Assembly (NCBI GenBank): GCA_020465985.1
Contig: JAANYP010007963.1
Location: 1 to 64,000, forward strand
Source: Centrapalus pauciflorus
Taxonomy: Eukaryota > Streptophyta > Magnoliopsida > Asterales > Asteraceae
DNA: 64,000 bases
Reading direction: 5' to 3'
The position numbers and the translations under genes were made by a program. Below are positions 32,579 through 45,275 of this stretch, in pieces; position 1 is the first letter of the stretch; the number at the start of each line of letters is the position of its first letter. Under the pieces are notes generated by a model. That model worked only from the letters and a program-made list of their open reading frames with translations. It did no database searches and was not told the DNA's origin.

Positions 32579-33975
32579 GTAAGTATACCTACCTTTTGTT
32601 TTTTACGCAACTGGAATTCATATCAATTCGATTCACGTATCAATATCCCTTCCATCGATCGATGCAGGTCTTGTTTTTAATCTCTATTTCAATGTCGTTC
32701 TACTATTTTCTTTGCCGTTTCTGGTTTTGATTTCACTATAACACCATTTGCTAAACGCATTGTATAATCTTGATTCTTGAGTTTGTAATGTGCTGAGGAA
32801 ATTGAGAAATTAATATGTTTGGTTATATTATGGTTACCAGCTTTAATTTATAAATCTAGGTAATTAGTTGTTAAATTCTCTGTGTAATTAGCTTATGAGC
32901 TAACACAAATTTTGATTAGGAGTTGCCATATACATATAACGTAGTGATGCCATAAACTATTGAAAGCATTAAGTTATATATCCAACCCACTATGTAACAG
33001 ACCCTAAAAGATGAAAAACGAAGAATTTATGTTTAAGAACTTCTTTTTCACTTTAACTTTCTCAAAATGTGATGATATCTTTTCTGGAATCACATAGACA
33101 GATTTTATGAAATAGTAACAAAATTGGATGACTTGTTTAGTTGTTTGCATCATCAAATGGACATATTTTATAAAATTATAACAAACTTTCCTGTGTTTTT
33201 TTTTGGTTGGGAGATTTGAAAAAAAAATGGAATGTATTTTATAGTAATTCTATCTTGGGATCATACTTTCAAAACCAACATTTCAGAGTCCCAAAGTTTG
33301 AAAACATACATTTTGGGGTCTAGGATACTTATGGTTTAGAAAGTTTGACACCTAGTTTGTTAGACCTCAAAGTTTTTATTTTCAAAGTTTTGGGACCTTA
33401 AATGTTAGTTTTGAAAGTACTATCCCCAAATCAGAAATTCACATAAAGTACGTTCCATTTAGATGCAATTTTCCTTTAGTTTTAGGCAATGTGAGTGTTT
33501 GTGTGTGTGTGTATTTGTTCAATATATGTCATTGCAGTTAGAAGAGTTGTCTACCATGATAATGTTTTAGTGATTTCAGTTATGTCTATCCAATGTGTTA
33601 TATTTCATCGCAATGAGCAAGGCATAAAGTGTGCATAAAAAGGCAGGTTGCATAAAATGGTACTGAAGTGAAAGTTCTTGCTATTATATCCTATTTTCCA
33701 TATTTAATTATACAGGAGGAACCAATTTTCTAAGTTTAATGACCGAGGGTGTAAAAAGAAGTATGATGTATTAAATGCAATAAAAATGAAAGTTTGTTGT
33801 TCTTTGAATCTTTGATGTGGCTTTGAATCTTTGATATGGCTTATCAAATATTTAAGCTTTTTGTTTGGTGATATGGCTTTGACCGCATAGTGATTTGTGT
33901 TGTATGCAGGTAAAGAAGTATCGCCATAATCTTCTCGAACTATTTGGTATTGGTTTCTGAAACAAATTTCAAGTG

Positions 33976-36900
33976 ATGGAGCACGAAAAGAAGAAGAGAC
34001 AAAAGAAAAAGAAGAACAAACATGGAAAAACGAATGTGAGTGTGTCTTCAAGTCTCGGCGATCTGAGTTCTGAAAATAGCAATCATATCAATGTGAGTAG
34101 GCAGAATCATCAGAATCTGAATTCTGAAACTGATGATGGCCAAAATAAGGGTTTGCGGCAAACTGTCATGGATTCCGACAGAGACTCCATCAGTGGAGCC
34201 GAAACTGTAAGTTCGTTTAGTGCTAACCATCGAAAGTACTTCTTTAGTTACTTATCCTGGATCAAACATTTATTTACGACATTACATATGAGGCCTCACA
34301 CCGAGTTAACCCCTTGTTGATTTCTTTGGCCAGAATTAGATTATTTCATAAAACCTTAGTATGCACTCTTTTTTGAAGCCTGATTTGTTGGTACTTTGAA
34401 ATTATGGTTGTACAGTCACGTTCAATTGAGGCTGAGAAGTCCTACTGGTTAAATAGAGAGGTAAGAACTTGATTTAAGGTTTTAGGGAAAATTATGCAAA
34501 TAACCAACGTACTTTTCGAATATTTCGATTAAATCCCTTGACCAAAACATTGCCTGAAAATCAACCGGCTAAATCTCACCAAATCCGTTCTTTTACTTCT
34601 GTAACCGATTGCTCACTTATGTTGGTATCCACGTGGAAAAATTTGCATACATGGCACACATTTGACATATATGTGTAATTTGTTGTTATTTTTAATAAAT
34701 AACATTAAAACTTAAAATTAACCCCCGCCCAATTTATTCTTCCAGTCAACCCCTTCTCCAGTCATCTGCTGATCTGTTCTCTAGTCTCTGACCGCTGCTC
34801 TGACCATCGGTCCCTTCTCCAGTCAACAACCATATCTCCCATTCTCCAGGTTTTAGGGCTCAATTTGCTCGAACATGTATGTAAATTAAAGGATAAAGTT
34901 TGAACAGTTTTGTAAAGCAAAGAATTTGCTAGAACAGGTTGGTAAATCGATTTGCCCAAACAGGTTTGTTTCAGTTTTGTAATTGGAAGGATTTAGATAT
35001 GTAATCGAAGAGTTCTGATTTCAAACATGTGTTTACGTGGATTTTGATAGTTCATGCATGCGCGTCTGTGTGTGTTTGATGTGTGTTTCAGATTTCAGTT
35101 CATCTTGATTTCATAAAATTGTTTCTGTAAATGGTAAACCTATTTCAGTTCCTCGTCTGATTTCATATTCAGATGGTTTGTTCATCTTCCCTCGTGTTTT
35201 GCTCCAGCTTTCTTAATGTGTTTCGTCTATGGGTTTGTGTGCTTCATCTCCAGAAGAACAATCAATTGAATCTCAATTTGAATCTCCAGCTACATCTCTA
35301 GATTTGAATCTTGAATTCGGTTTTGAAAGGTTCCAGAACCTGATCTGAGTTTTGATTCTCGATTCTTTTGTGGGTTCGATTATGAGTTTCATATCTGAAT
35401 GTTTCTGTTTTTTTGGGTTTCAAATTCTTCATATTTGGATGTTGCGTTTCTTAGTTTGAAATCAATTTAATATCTTGATGTGAGGTCAGTAAGAACTTCG
35501 ATCTAGACCTTTGGAATTATCAAATGTATGTATATGTAAATTCGGAAGAACTTTGTTTTTGATAGGAATCTGGAAGAACTTCAATGAGAACTCCATTTTT
35601 GAATGTTTGGGTTCTAATTTAATGTCGGGTTCAATTTTGAATCTTCGAGGATAACACTGACAAAGCCCGAGGTTTAAATGTTGGGCTCTGATGATCTTCA
35701 ATTAACATTTAAATATTTAATACAACAATGATAATAATTATTAAGTAAAATGAAAATAACAAATTCTATGTCAGCAACATAACATGAATAACAGGTTTCA
35801 GGTTAAATTTTTTTTTAAAAAGACGGATTCGTGAGATTTAATCGGTTGAGGGACTTTTCAGGTAATGTTTTTGATGGAGGGACTTAATCAAAATATGCTG
35901 AAAGTACATTGGTTTTTTTTACATATTTTTCCCTATGTTTTATGCATTCTGTTAAATAATGATTTATAATGTATAGTGTAAGGGTCTCTTATGTAAATAC
36001 GTACTCTTTATATTCTGTGAGTTGAATGCAATACACCCTCAAGGGGTTTCCACACATTATAGCACATTCATTAACATGTTTTAACCAAAATGTAATATAT
36101 CCTGTCTTTCTTTTCATAATTTTTGTTTCTTCATCATCATGTGCTACCCAACCAATTTACAGGCTTCCCTAGAACTAAAACTAAAAGAATTGCAAGAGCA
36201 ATTGGAGAGAGTTGTTTCACAGTCGCAGAAAGAAAGAAACTTGTGGCATCATAAAGAGGTACCTGACTAAAGTAGCTAAATTAATTGTTATCTCAGGGAA
36301 AGTTGCATAAAAAGATAATGTAGTTTAGGCTAATATTTTTTTGGATAACCAACTTTGAATAAGAATATTTTCATTTGTTAAATTTGGGTAACGAGGGAAG
36401 TCTCACCTGATCCAACTTTGTTGGGCAGTCAAACAAACCACTTTAAACTTCTTTATATTTCTTTCAACTGGTAAACCTGTACATGCAAAAAGTGGTAAAT
36501 TTGACATACGTGTTGAAAAGACTTCTTCACAATATTTGCTGACGAAACTATTTTAAATGGAAGTTGGTTATAACAAGAAAAAAATGTGAGTTTTTCACAT
36601 TAATATAAACAACTTTAAGTGTTCTTTACCTTCAACATAAAAGTTTTGTAGCATGTTAAAACTTAAAAGTTAAACAAAGCTCATTAACTTAAATAAGAAT
36701 CGACCAATAGTATGCCACTTCTTTGTGCAAATTTCCCTTCTTTTTAAATGTAAATTCCAATTTTTTTTATGTACATTCTGCTATACATGTACAATTACTT
36801 TATTGTTATATCCATTTTTTTAATTGACAATCTATTGCCCATGGTGATTGTTGAAAGTTGAAACTTGTGTTTTATCAGGCTGAGCTCGAGACAAAAATTT

Positions 36901-39900
36901 TACAATTACAAACTGATAATGATTGTTGGCTTCAAAAAGTGGTGAGTCAAGAACTCAAGATAGATTATTGCATATTGAGAAATTGATTTATTAATAATCA
37001 ACTATCTTTATAGTTACTTGTTGCTTGTTCATCATTACTTGTGTGTCTATCTAGATTTTTGATGTTTTAGTGCACTAGTAACTAGAAAGATTTCTTAGAT
37101 GATTGACATTATGTTATGTGCATTATGCAGTTATGACCATGCTATCTTTTTGAGGGTTATTGTCGTTTTACAGCGACCAACTATAATGTCCACTTTTTTA
37201 ACTCTAAGACCCCTCAACTTAATTTTACATGTACTTAAACTGTTTTTGTGAGGTTAGTGACTTGAATTAGTTGTAATAGTTCAGGGGGTTTAGTGTAATT
37301 CCCTGATAGTTAGATTAGAGTTATTCTTGGTTAGTTTCGTAGTGATTAGTATAAATAAGTCCTATGGGTTAATGAGGACAATAACTCAAATTGTAGTCAT
37401 GTAACCCAATTTGTTAGTGAAATTGAATATTCTTTCTTTCTTGATTCACATTTGTGGGTTTTCTGATTTTGTTGAGTTCTTGGTTTCAGTTCTGCCATTT
37501 TTGTTTCTGAAATTCCTAAAAGTGGTATTAGAGCCAGGTTAGGTTCTTAGATTACGCTTCTTGATTCTGTTGGTCTCCCGTCTAATTTTCGTAATTGAAA
37601 TCAGCAACCGTTCTTCGTTCTTGTACCTGAAATTGTTTCTTGGCTTTCTGAAATTTGAATTTGCGCTGCTGTAACTTGCAATCTTGACGATCGTTTTGTC
37701 AATCTTGAAGTCCGATTCAATAAATCGATTCTGTTTTGTTCATATGGCTGTGTCCTGCTTGGGTTTTTTGAATGGCGACTATTTTTGTTTCTGTTTCGCA
37801 ATTGAAGAAGTCAGGCTGTGAAATTGCTTCTGAATTTGTTTTTGCCACTGTGATAGTGCCAATGAATCTGGAAATCAGCCATCATTTCAAGTTTTGGAAT
37901 CGATTTGGCTATTGTTTTTAACCATCGTCGTTGACGCTGTTGAGTTTGGTGATCGGAATTATGAAATTGACGTCTATGACTTGATGTTCAGTTTAAGGTG
38001 GAGTCGGAAATTGAAATTTGATTTTGACTTTGGAGGTCATCTTGGCAATCTATTTTGCAATTGGGTGGTGCTGCGTTTGATTTTCTTTGAAAGAAATCAA
38101 GTTCAGATTTGGGTCATTCGTCTTGGTCTCGTTGTTTTCTTTTTCTTGGTTCGTTTCAGTTTTGGGTTTCAAGAAAACGAATTCTTGAACGTTGTTACTG
38201 TTTTGGGTTTCAAGAAAACAAATTCTTGAACGTTGCTAATGTTTTGAAATATGAATTCGCAAGTCGTAAGAAATTGATTTGGATGTTTGGGTTTAGTCTT
38301 GAATCAAATTTGGATTTCGGTGATTTGTATTTATCTCGGGTTTTTGTTTTCTTGATTCGTTTTAAAGACGGAATGGTCGTTTTGGGTTTCTTCAATGATG
38401 ATTCAAGAATTTAGGTGTCGACACAATTCGTATGTTCGTTTTAGTATCAGAATTGGAGCTGCGTTTTTTTTTTTGTGGGATTCGTGTTGATCGAATTTCG
38501 AGTTGTTTGATTTTGAAGGCATTTAGATGGTGATACAAGTTCCGTTTAAAATTTGATTTGTTTTTGATGACGTTGGTTTTTGGATTGTTTCGTCATGTCG
38601 GGGAATTGTATCGATTAGTTTAGTGATCAACGTTTGGGTTATGGCGTTCCGGTTTGTTCAAACCGTGATTTGGGATTTCGGTTGTCGATCGTTTGTTTGC
38701 CGTTTTGAAAACGTAGTATTGTTGGCTTCGTGTTTGAATCTTGGTTGGTCCGGTAACAAGTTTTGGGTGGAGTTTCTCATTCAAATTTGGTTACCCGTTA
38801 GTTTTTGGGGTATTTGGGAGAAACTACACATTAGTATTTAGTTGCGATGATCGTTGTGTTTTGGTCCGGATTTTGTTGATCGGTTGATAGGTTCCGGCGT
38901 TGTTTTTGGGTCGTCGCTTTTGCGTTGTTTCGGGCCGTTTGGATATTTTGTTTTGGGTTATCGTTTAGTTGCAGACATTTGGTAACCGGTTGATTTTGGA
39001 TATGGTTTTTGTTCTCCGGTTTGTTGGTTTTGGTGCACATTGGTGTTTTGGGTCGCATAGATGATATTTGTGGCTTCGGGATTAAAGTTTTGGATTTTGG
39101 ATTTGAATTTGATAGTGTGTTTTCAAATAAGTGGAGTTTGTCACTTTGTTATTTGGTTTGAGAAACACAAATTTGTTTTTGGGATTTGTTTGTTTTGTTT
39201 TTGAAATTCAAGTCAAGGTGGAGATTTGTGAGGTTAGTGACTTGAACTAGTTGTAATAGTTCAGGGGGTTTAGTGTAATTCCCTGATAGTTAGATTAGAG
39301 TTATTCTTGGTTAGTTTCGTAGTGATTAGTATAAATAAGTCCTATGGGTTAATGAGGACAATAACTCAAATTGTAGTCATGTAACCCAATTTGTTAGTGA
39401 AATTGAATATTATTTCTTTCTTGATTCACATTTGTGGGTTTTCTGATTTTGTTGAGTTCTTGGTTTCAGTTCTGCCATTTTTGTTTCTGAAATTCCTAAC
39501 AGTTATCCTATGCATTAAGTCCTTCAACTGGTTTTGTACATATCAAGTCTCTACATGTTATTTTCTAATTTCATTTATGTGAAATGTTGTTAATTTTAAT
39601 TGAATTAATTAATGTTCTCTTGTAGTAACCAACTTTCTCAAGTGATCGCTAATGTGTCAAAGTTTTACATAAGTGAAACTAAAAAAAGCAAAATTTAGTG
39701 AATGTATACAAGAATAGTTTAGGAACTTTAGGTTGACCAGAATTCACTGTTGAGGGACCTTAGGTTGAAAAAAATGCTGAGGACTAAAATGTACATTTGG
39801 ATAGTTGGTTAAAAAAGAGCAATAACTTTTTGTTTTTTTAAACTTATAGCTTAAATGTCTAAGAAAGTTTCATGGCTGACATGTTTTCTAAATGAGTAAC

Positions 39901-42900
39901 ATTAAAGAAAAATCTTTACAGGTGAGCTTAGAAGAAAAACTTACCAAGATGGAAGAAGGAAAAGTTAACTTGGCTCAAAGACAGGTGAGCAATACCAACG
40001 TCATATTGTGTATGCTTTCCACAAATCTTGCTTTTAATTGTTTTCTCGATGAAAGATCTTTACATGCAGCGTTTGCCTTCTTCAGTCCTACAATATTGCT
40101 GGACCGGGCTCTAAGATTCCCATCTTGTTGGTAGTTCACTTAAAGCATAGCTTACTTACATTTAGTTGGAATCAATCTACTTCTTAGAGTCAATAAATGA
40201 CATTTGATACATCTGAATCTGTTATAGCTGATATTTACAATTTGTAGATTTTGTTTTGTACTAACTATTTTGGGACATACTTGTATTCCTACTATGGCTG
40301 CCAACAAGCTGGAAAGAGATAGAGCTGGACCCAAAGGTGTTAGACTTAGCTCGAGCTTGATTTGATAGCTTGACGAGTATTTCTGTTGAAGGCTCAAGCT
40401 TGGCCTGAGAAAGACATGAGCTCGATTTGAGAGCTTGAATGGCTTGAAAGTATATCTATCAAAACTATGATTGATAATGCAATCTTGACTTGAAAGCTTG
40501 AATATATTTTAAGAACTGTGATCAATTAGTTCGATTGAAGTTAAACCCAGATATATTTAATACATACATAGCGCTTGAAAACTAGATAAGATATTGGGTC
40601 AAGTCCTTAAAAGCTTGAGTTCGATGGTATATGTTTCAAGCTTGGTTTTTGTTTATTTCAACTCGAGCCTGAGCTCGTTTCATATGGGGCATTAGGAGAG
40701 CTGGTTATTTTAATTTGTTTTCCTGTTTAATTCTTTTTTTTTTTTGGGGTCCTTTTCTCCTTTGTCAACAACTAAAAAGAGTTATATTTGAAATTTTCTT
40801 CCGTCACAGAACACTGCAGCAGAAACAATTACCTCTTTGAACAAGGATAATGCAAGATTACGAGTACAGGTACACGAAAGTGATTTAATCTATGGGGTAA
40901 GAACCATGTTTTATTCGTTCTGATTCGGAAAAAATAAACCAAAGCCTTGCAGGTGGTCGAGCTGGAAGCATCTAGAAGTGATATTTCTCACCAAAATCAG
41001 CAGCTGAAAGAACATGTGTATAATCTTCAGTCAAAGAATCAAGACCTCGAGAATTCTCTGGCTTCCTGTTTATCTTCTGAAAGGACACCGGTTTGTTTGA
41101 CTCTCTCTCCTATTTTAGCACATGCTGTATGTATATGCATCTTATGCATAAAAGAAAAAAAGAAAGGACGAGTAAAATGTAAAAGACATGCATGCAAACT
41201 AGTAAGTCATCTAGACTGTTTTTAGGTTGGCTACGTTCCAAATTCTTGATCCCAAGATCGCTACACAGGATTTGAATTGATCATTCGATCAATTGTTTCT
41301 GTTTTGTTCTTGGTGTTACTAGGCTCTCCGAAATACATAGTGAGAATTGAAATTAGAATGAAATAGGAACACAGTGAAAGTAAGTGAACTATATATATAT
41401 TGATCAATCAATTAGCACAATTTACATTGGATTACTATTACTATTTATACTAATCTAAGCGGTCTCTATAAGAGATGCAACTGCTAATAACTTGGAGATG
41501 CAACTGTTGGTAACAATTGCGTGCCTTTATCCTAACCAATTTTATAATCGGTATTTCATAATTACATATTAAACCTTATACTAAGTAATAATATTTACAA
41601 ACACCTTGTTTATAATTTTTAATTTCCAACACTCCCCCTTAAATGTTATAAACATTTCAGCTTTCTTCAAATGATGACATAGTTGTCACCTTTCTTCATG
41701 TTGCCTTCGTTTCCACTTGAACTTCTTGAGATCTTTGGTGCTGCTGTCTCCTCCATCTTCAAGTTTGTCCCCCCTTGATCAGCATGTCCTTCTGCTGCAT
41801 CAAACTCTTGCTTCTCCTGAGCAAACTTGGCTTGCCACTCCCTGGCCTTCTTGGTGAACGTATAGTAACTTTGAGGATGTAAAAGGTAGGCTTCATAAAC
41901 CTCTATCAAAACTGCAACATAGTAACAGGGAAAGCCCACCTTTGGCTAACCCACTCCACTTCTCTTCTCTATCAAAACTGCACCATTATTTTAAACTATT
42001 TTGTACAAGTCAAACAAGCATACTTGTACTCCGAACATCCTAGGGGGTATGTTAAGTATGGTGTTTGTATAGTTCCTATGATACCAATCTAAGGCTCTTT
42101 CAAAAGCTCCTTTAAACACTTCTTTGTTTTTCATAACAATTTTGCTATTATTTATCAAATCTAGAAACCTAACAAACTCACTTATGGTTTCTACCTTCAG
42201 TGATACTTCCTCCCACTCCATTTCTTTTGGTTCTTTTGCAAAAAAACTTAGTTTGGGCATTAAAACCTTCAAGTGTAACAGATTTGTTCAATTCTTCAAA
42301 ATAGAGGGTGAGACAACTATCTAAGTTTCATGCCCTTTGTTTCCTTAAAAACTTCACTTGAATCATGTTTGTCCTTAGGATCAAACATATGTGTGATGGT
42401 ACAATTCAAACCATCAATATTGTCTTCAAAACCTTGAAGTAAAAGTTGCTTAATGCTTAGTAAGTTAAGGTTAATTTCAGGAGTATATGAAACGTAAGGA
42501 ATCAAATATTGTGTCTCCTACACTTGTGGAAACCCAAAATAACTACTTTGACTCTTTTAACAATTAATAAAATAGAAAAATACTAAAAGGAAAACAAATT
42601 AACATGCTGTGAAATAAGAAACATGGGGACTGTCAAACTTCATGCAGATGCATTTGGGCTTTCTAGATGAACCAACGTAATCTACCTTTGACTTGGGCCT
42701 GTCTGTGTGGGATCCTGGGCCGGGATCGGTATCTGCCTATCAGTTTTGTTATTTTGGATCAACCAGTTAATAAAATTTTGTCTACTTTTTAAAATTTTAT
42801 AAAGATTTAATATGTTAAGTATGGTTTCAAAAGTTATAGTATAACAATTATAATGTATTTGCTAATAAACCAGTTTAGCTATTTAGGGGTTTAAAATTTG

Positions 42901-45275
42901 CCATTTTGCCTATTTAAGTTGTTTCACATATGTATAGATGCATTATGTACAGAAATTAAGATATGCAATTGATATTTAATGTTTATATAAAACAAAAATA
43001 TGTTAATGCATTGCACAAATATTACTCAAATTATGCTATTTTTGTACACAATAATTTTTTGCCATCCACGGAAAGGAATAACTATGTTTTGTATGATATA
43101 CAAACCTATAAAGCCTTTATTGTTGTGTATGGTGAAAAATTGTGGTGTATAAATCACCTCTCTTTTAAAATAGAAGTTATTTAGTTTTACACCCAGAGTT
43201 TCAAGTGAGAGAGAGAGAGAGAGAGAGAGAGAGTTGTATATAATTTCACCTTTTACGGCTAAAAAGACTGGCATTTGTTTTAATTTTGATGTATTTTAAA
43301 TATGAGATCTATTATGATTTGAGACGGACAGCTAAAAGTGTGTAGAGAGAGTTGTATATGAGATTTTGTTGTATTATTAAATATGACTATACTAGACTGA
43401 CAGCTAAAAGGCACTAGAATGAATAACCATCGGACACAACCTTTATCTCTCTTGCGGAGAATGGGACATAACATACCGTAAAAATTTGATTGGGACATAC
43501 ATGTTGAGACTCTTAACTTGAGAATGTCGATTTTCTTTAGGATTTATATCTAATTTCCTCTGCTCTTTTTTTTTTCTTTCCTGTTGCAGCATGTTGCTGA
43601 AAATGAGAACATGTTGGAATCTGCACAAACACTCGTCGAGAAATTGCTTTCAGAAAACGAAAGGCTTGTTGAGAAGGTAATTTACCCTTCACCATTTCAT
43701 AGCTCTGAAAGTAGCATTTTTACATTGTGATGCATAATAATGCACCTGAATGTGCCCTTAGAGAGTTAGAGTAGAAGCACTACGAAAAATGTGAAAATGC
43801 CCACATTTATTTGGAATATGTACACATTTAAAAGTGTGTAGATTTATGAGCATGCGCGAACAATTGTGCCACGACAACTTGTTTCTATATTTTCATTTTT
43901 GAATGTGAACAAATTGGTTAAAACGTCACATTACAAACCATGGACAAATTGTCCCAATTCGACATTTTTAAGTTTAAAATTTGACTAAAATTTAAATGGT
44001 TCAAATCTCCACGCTTAAATTCGTGTGGATCTCTATATCTTCATATTTTAAAAAATGTGAACAAATTGGTTAAAACGTCATATTTAAAAGCGTGGACTAA
44101 TTGTCCTAATTCCACATTGTGTAGTGATAAATTATTTCTATATCTTCATATTTAATAATGTCAACATATTGGTTAAAAGGGCACATTTAAAAGCGTGGAC
44201 AAATTGTCTCAGTTCCACACTTTAAGAGAAAAAATTTGACAAAAGTTTAAATGGTTCAAATCTCCATGCTTAAATCCGTGTGGATTTCTTTATCTTCATG
44301 TTTAAAAATGTGAACAAATTAGTTAAAACGTCACATTTAAAAGCATGGATAAATTGTCTCAATTCCACATTTTTAAGTGTAAAAAATTTGATTAAAATTT
44401 TAAATGGTTCAAAGCTCCACGCTTAAATCCGTGTGGACTTTTTTCAATCACCAAATTACTATTTCGACACTATTAAATCCGTAAAGATTTTATCGTGTTT
44501 ACACATTTATAATTGCAGAGTTTTACAATTTATTGGTATTAGTAAAATTGATTTTCTTTAGCACAATTTATAATCAAGATAAATGATTTGTATGCGCTTC
44601 CATTTAATGCGAAGATTTAAAGTTTCTTCGGTAATGTAGTTTTGCTGTGGTTTATTACATAAAAACATTGCAATTTAATGCATTTTAAAAGTACAAGATA
44701 CCTCAGGAAATATTCTGTGATTACATGTTACTACTTAAACTCTGCAATTGTGCAAACTGCCACCACTTAATTGGAGATGGATCTTTGCTTCACTGATTAT
44801 GTTATTTTAATAATAGGTGAACATCTTAAATGCCGAGCTTGGCCAAAAACACATTTCAACCAAATCGTCTTTACCAATCAAACCTGATGATCCAAAACCA
44901 TCATCAGCTGAGAAATCAGACTCTGCCAGCAACGTAGGTCTGTCATCTGAATCCAAAGAGGGAATGTTAGCATCAGATAAGATATCCGAGTCTATAAAAC
45001 ACGAAGTGGTTAAATTAAAGAGCAACAGTGTCAATCATACGTATTCAGAGGGTACTGATTTGAATGGAATTTCTCGAGTAAGCATAGAGTCTGGAGAAAT
45101 TGTGCAGATTCCACTGGATGAGAACGACGCCGCGGTTTCAACATCGACCATTTATGTTCCCGAGAACGCTGATCCAGTGCCCCTCACAGATGCCCCTCTA
45201 ATCGGTGCTCCCTTCCGGTTTATATCGTTTGTTGCCAGATATGTCAGTGGAGCTGACTTGGTGCAGAAGAGCTAA
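33976..45275 (+). CDS. Coiled-coil protein of unknown function, 413 aa, nine coding exons
   Basis: Coding exons: 33976-34206, 34416-34460, 36163-36258, 36879-36941, 39922-39984, 40810-40869, 40953-41090, 43590-43676, 44817-45275 (stop TAA). A 5' UTR exon ends at 32578 and exon 2 begins at 33910. Every junction is GT..AG and every coding intron is phase 0. N-terminus EKKKRQKKKKNKHGK is strongly basic (possible nuclear signal). Residues about 80-260 are a continuous heptad-type coiled coil (LELKLKELQEQLERVV, LEEKLTKMEEGK, NENMLESAQTLVEKLL). The tail is Ser/Glu-rich and ends with a hydrophobic block, PLIGAPFRFISFVARYVSGA. I remember similar C-termini in uncharacterised plant myosin-like proteins but cannot name it. 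A polyadenylation signal AATAAA is at 45527-45532. Confidence 0.8.
34485..35933. mobile_element. Mutator-like inverted-repeat element in intron (1449 bp)
   Basis: About 110-bp inverted repeats: left from GGGAAAATTATGCAAATAAC (34485) to about 34600, right inverse from 35933 back to about 35820. Both carry TGATTAARTCCCT and ATTACCTGAAAA-type words. Flanking 9-mers AAGGTTTTA and TATGTTTTA match at 7 of 9. The interior has no recognised gene. Several 60-75 codon frames there are not convincing. Confidence 0.6.
37155..39828. mobile_element. Diverged inverted-repeat element in intron, host of a nested LTR element
   Basis: Left arm GGGTTATTGTCGTTTTACAG.. ACTAAG..CCCCTCAACTT (37155-37220) pairs with the inverse of 39750-39828 (GTTGAGGGACCTTAGG...AGCAATAACTT). 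Similarity is partial and borders are uncertain. The LTR element 37247-39501 lies between the arms. Confidence 0.35.
37247..39501 (+). mobile_element. Non-autonomous LTR retrotransposon in intron (2255 bp)
   Basis: Two 275-bp LTRs (37247-37521 and 39227-39501) that differ at only three positions by eye. Primer site TGGTATTAGAGCC starts at 37524, and polypurine tract AAGGTGGAGAT sits just before 39227. Flanks GTTTT and GTTAT are a near-match 5-bp duplication. The 1.7-kb interior is T/G-rich and has no gag or pol motif; frames in it (37894-38414) look like chance. It must depend on another element for its proteins. A short tandem duplication (TTTTGGGTTTCAAGAAAACR, 38158 and 38199) lies inside. 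Confidence 0.88.
41314..42505 (-). mobile_element. Truncated LTR element with ARID-like coding remnants, in intron
   Basis: Minus strand: coding remnants 42505-41667, polypurine tract AAGGGGGAG (about 41640-41632), then LTR 41631-41314 (TGTTGGAAATTAAAAATT to GCCTAGTAACA). Remnant frames: IPYVSYTPEINLNLLSIKQL (42500-42440), SEFVRFLDLINNSKIVMKN and LDWYHRNYTNTILNIPPRMF (42200-42030), QVCLFDLYKIV, KAREWQAKFAQEKQEFDAAE (about 41860). This resembles ARID-domain proteins that I remember as retroelement-borne in Asteraceae annotations. Multiple breaks are present, and no 5' LTR was found. Confidence 0.45.
42506..43206. other. Intron sequence, nothing recognised
   Basis: AT-rich intron DNA without convincing coding or repeat borders. 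Confidence 0.3.
43207..43233. repeat. (GA)n microsatellite
   Basis: About 13 GA units in the last-but-one intron of the coiled-coil gene. Confidence 0.95.
43778..44455. repeat. CACTA-like terminus with about 190-bp tandem repeats
   Basis: Begins CACTACGAAAAATGTG, an En/Spm (CACTA) type end. GTAGTG occurs at 44121-44126 as a possible opposite end. Units with TGTGAACAAATTGGTTAAAA, CACGCTTAAATYCGTGTGGA and AATTGTCYYAATTCCACA recur three to four times with a period of about 190 bp. No transposase. Target duplication not established. Confidence 0.5.

Noticed and set aside
34762..35701. Short frames within the intronic Mutator-like element
   Set aside because: No similarity to known domains and no consistent strand; captured coding sequence could not be supported.
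37894..38414. Two overlapping 100-codon frames rich in Phe/Val/Leu
   Set aside because: They lie in the T/G-rich interior of the non-autonomous LTR element and show no motif; base composition explains them.
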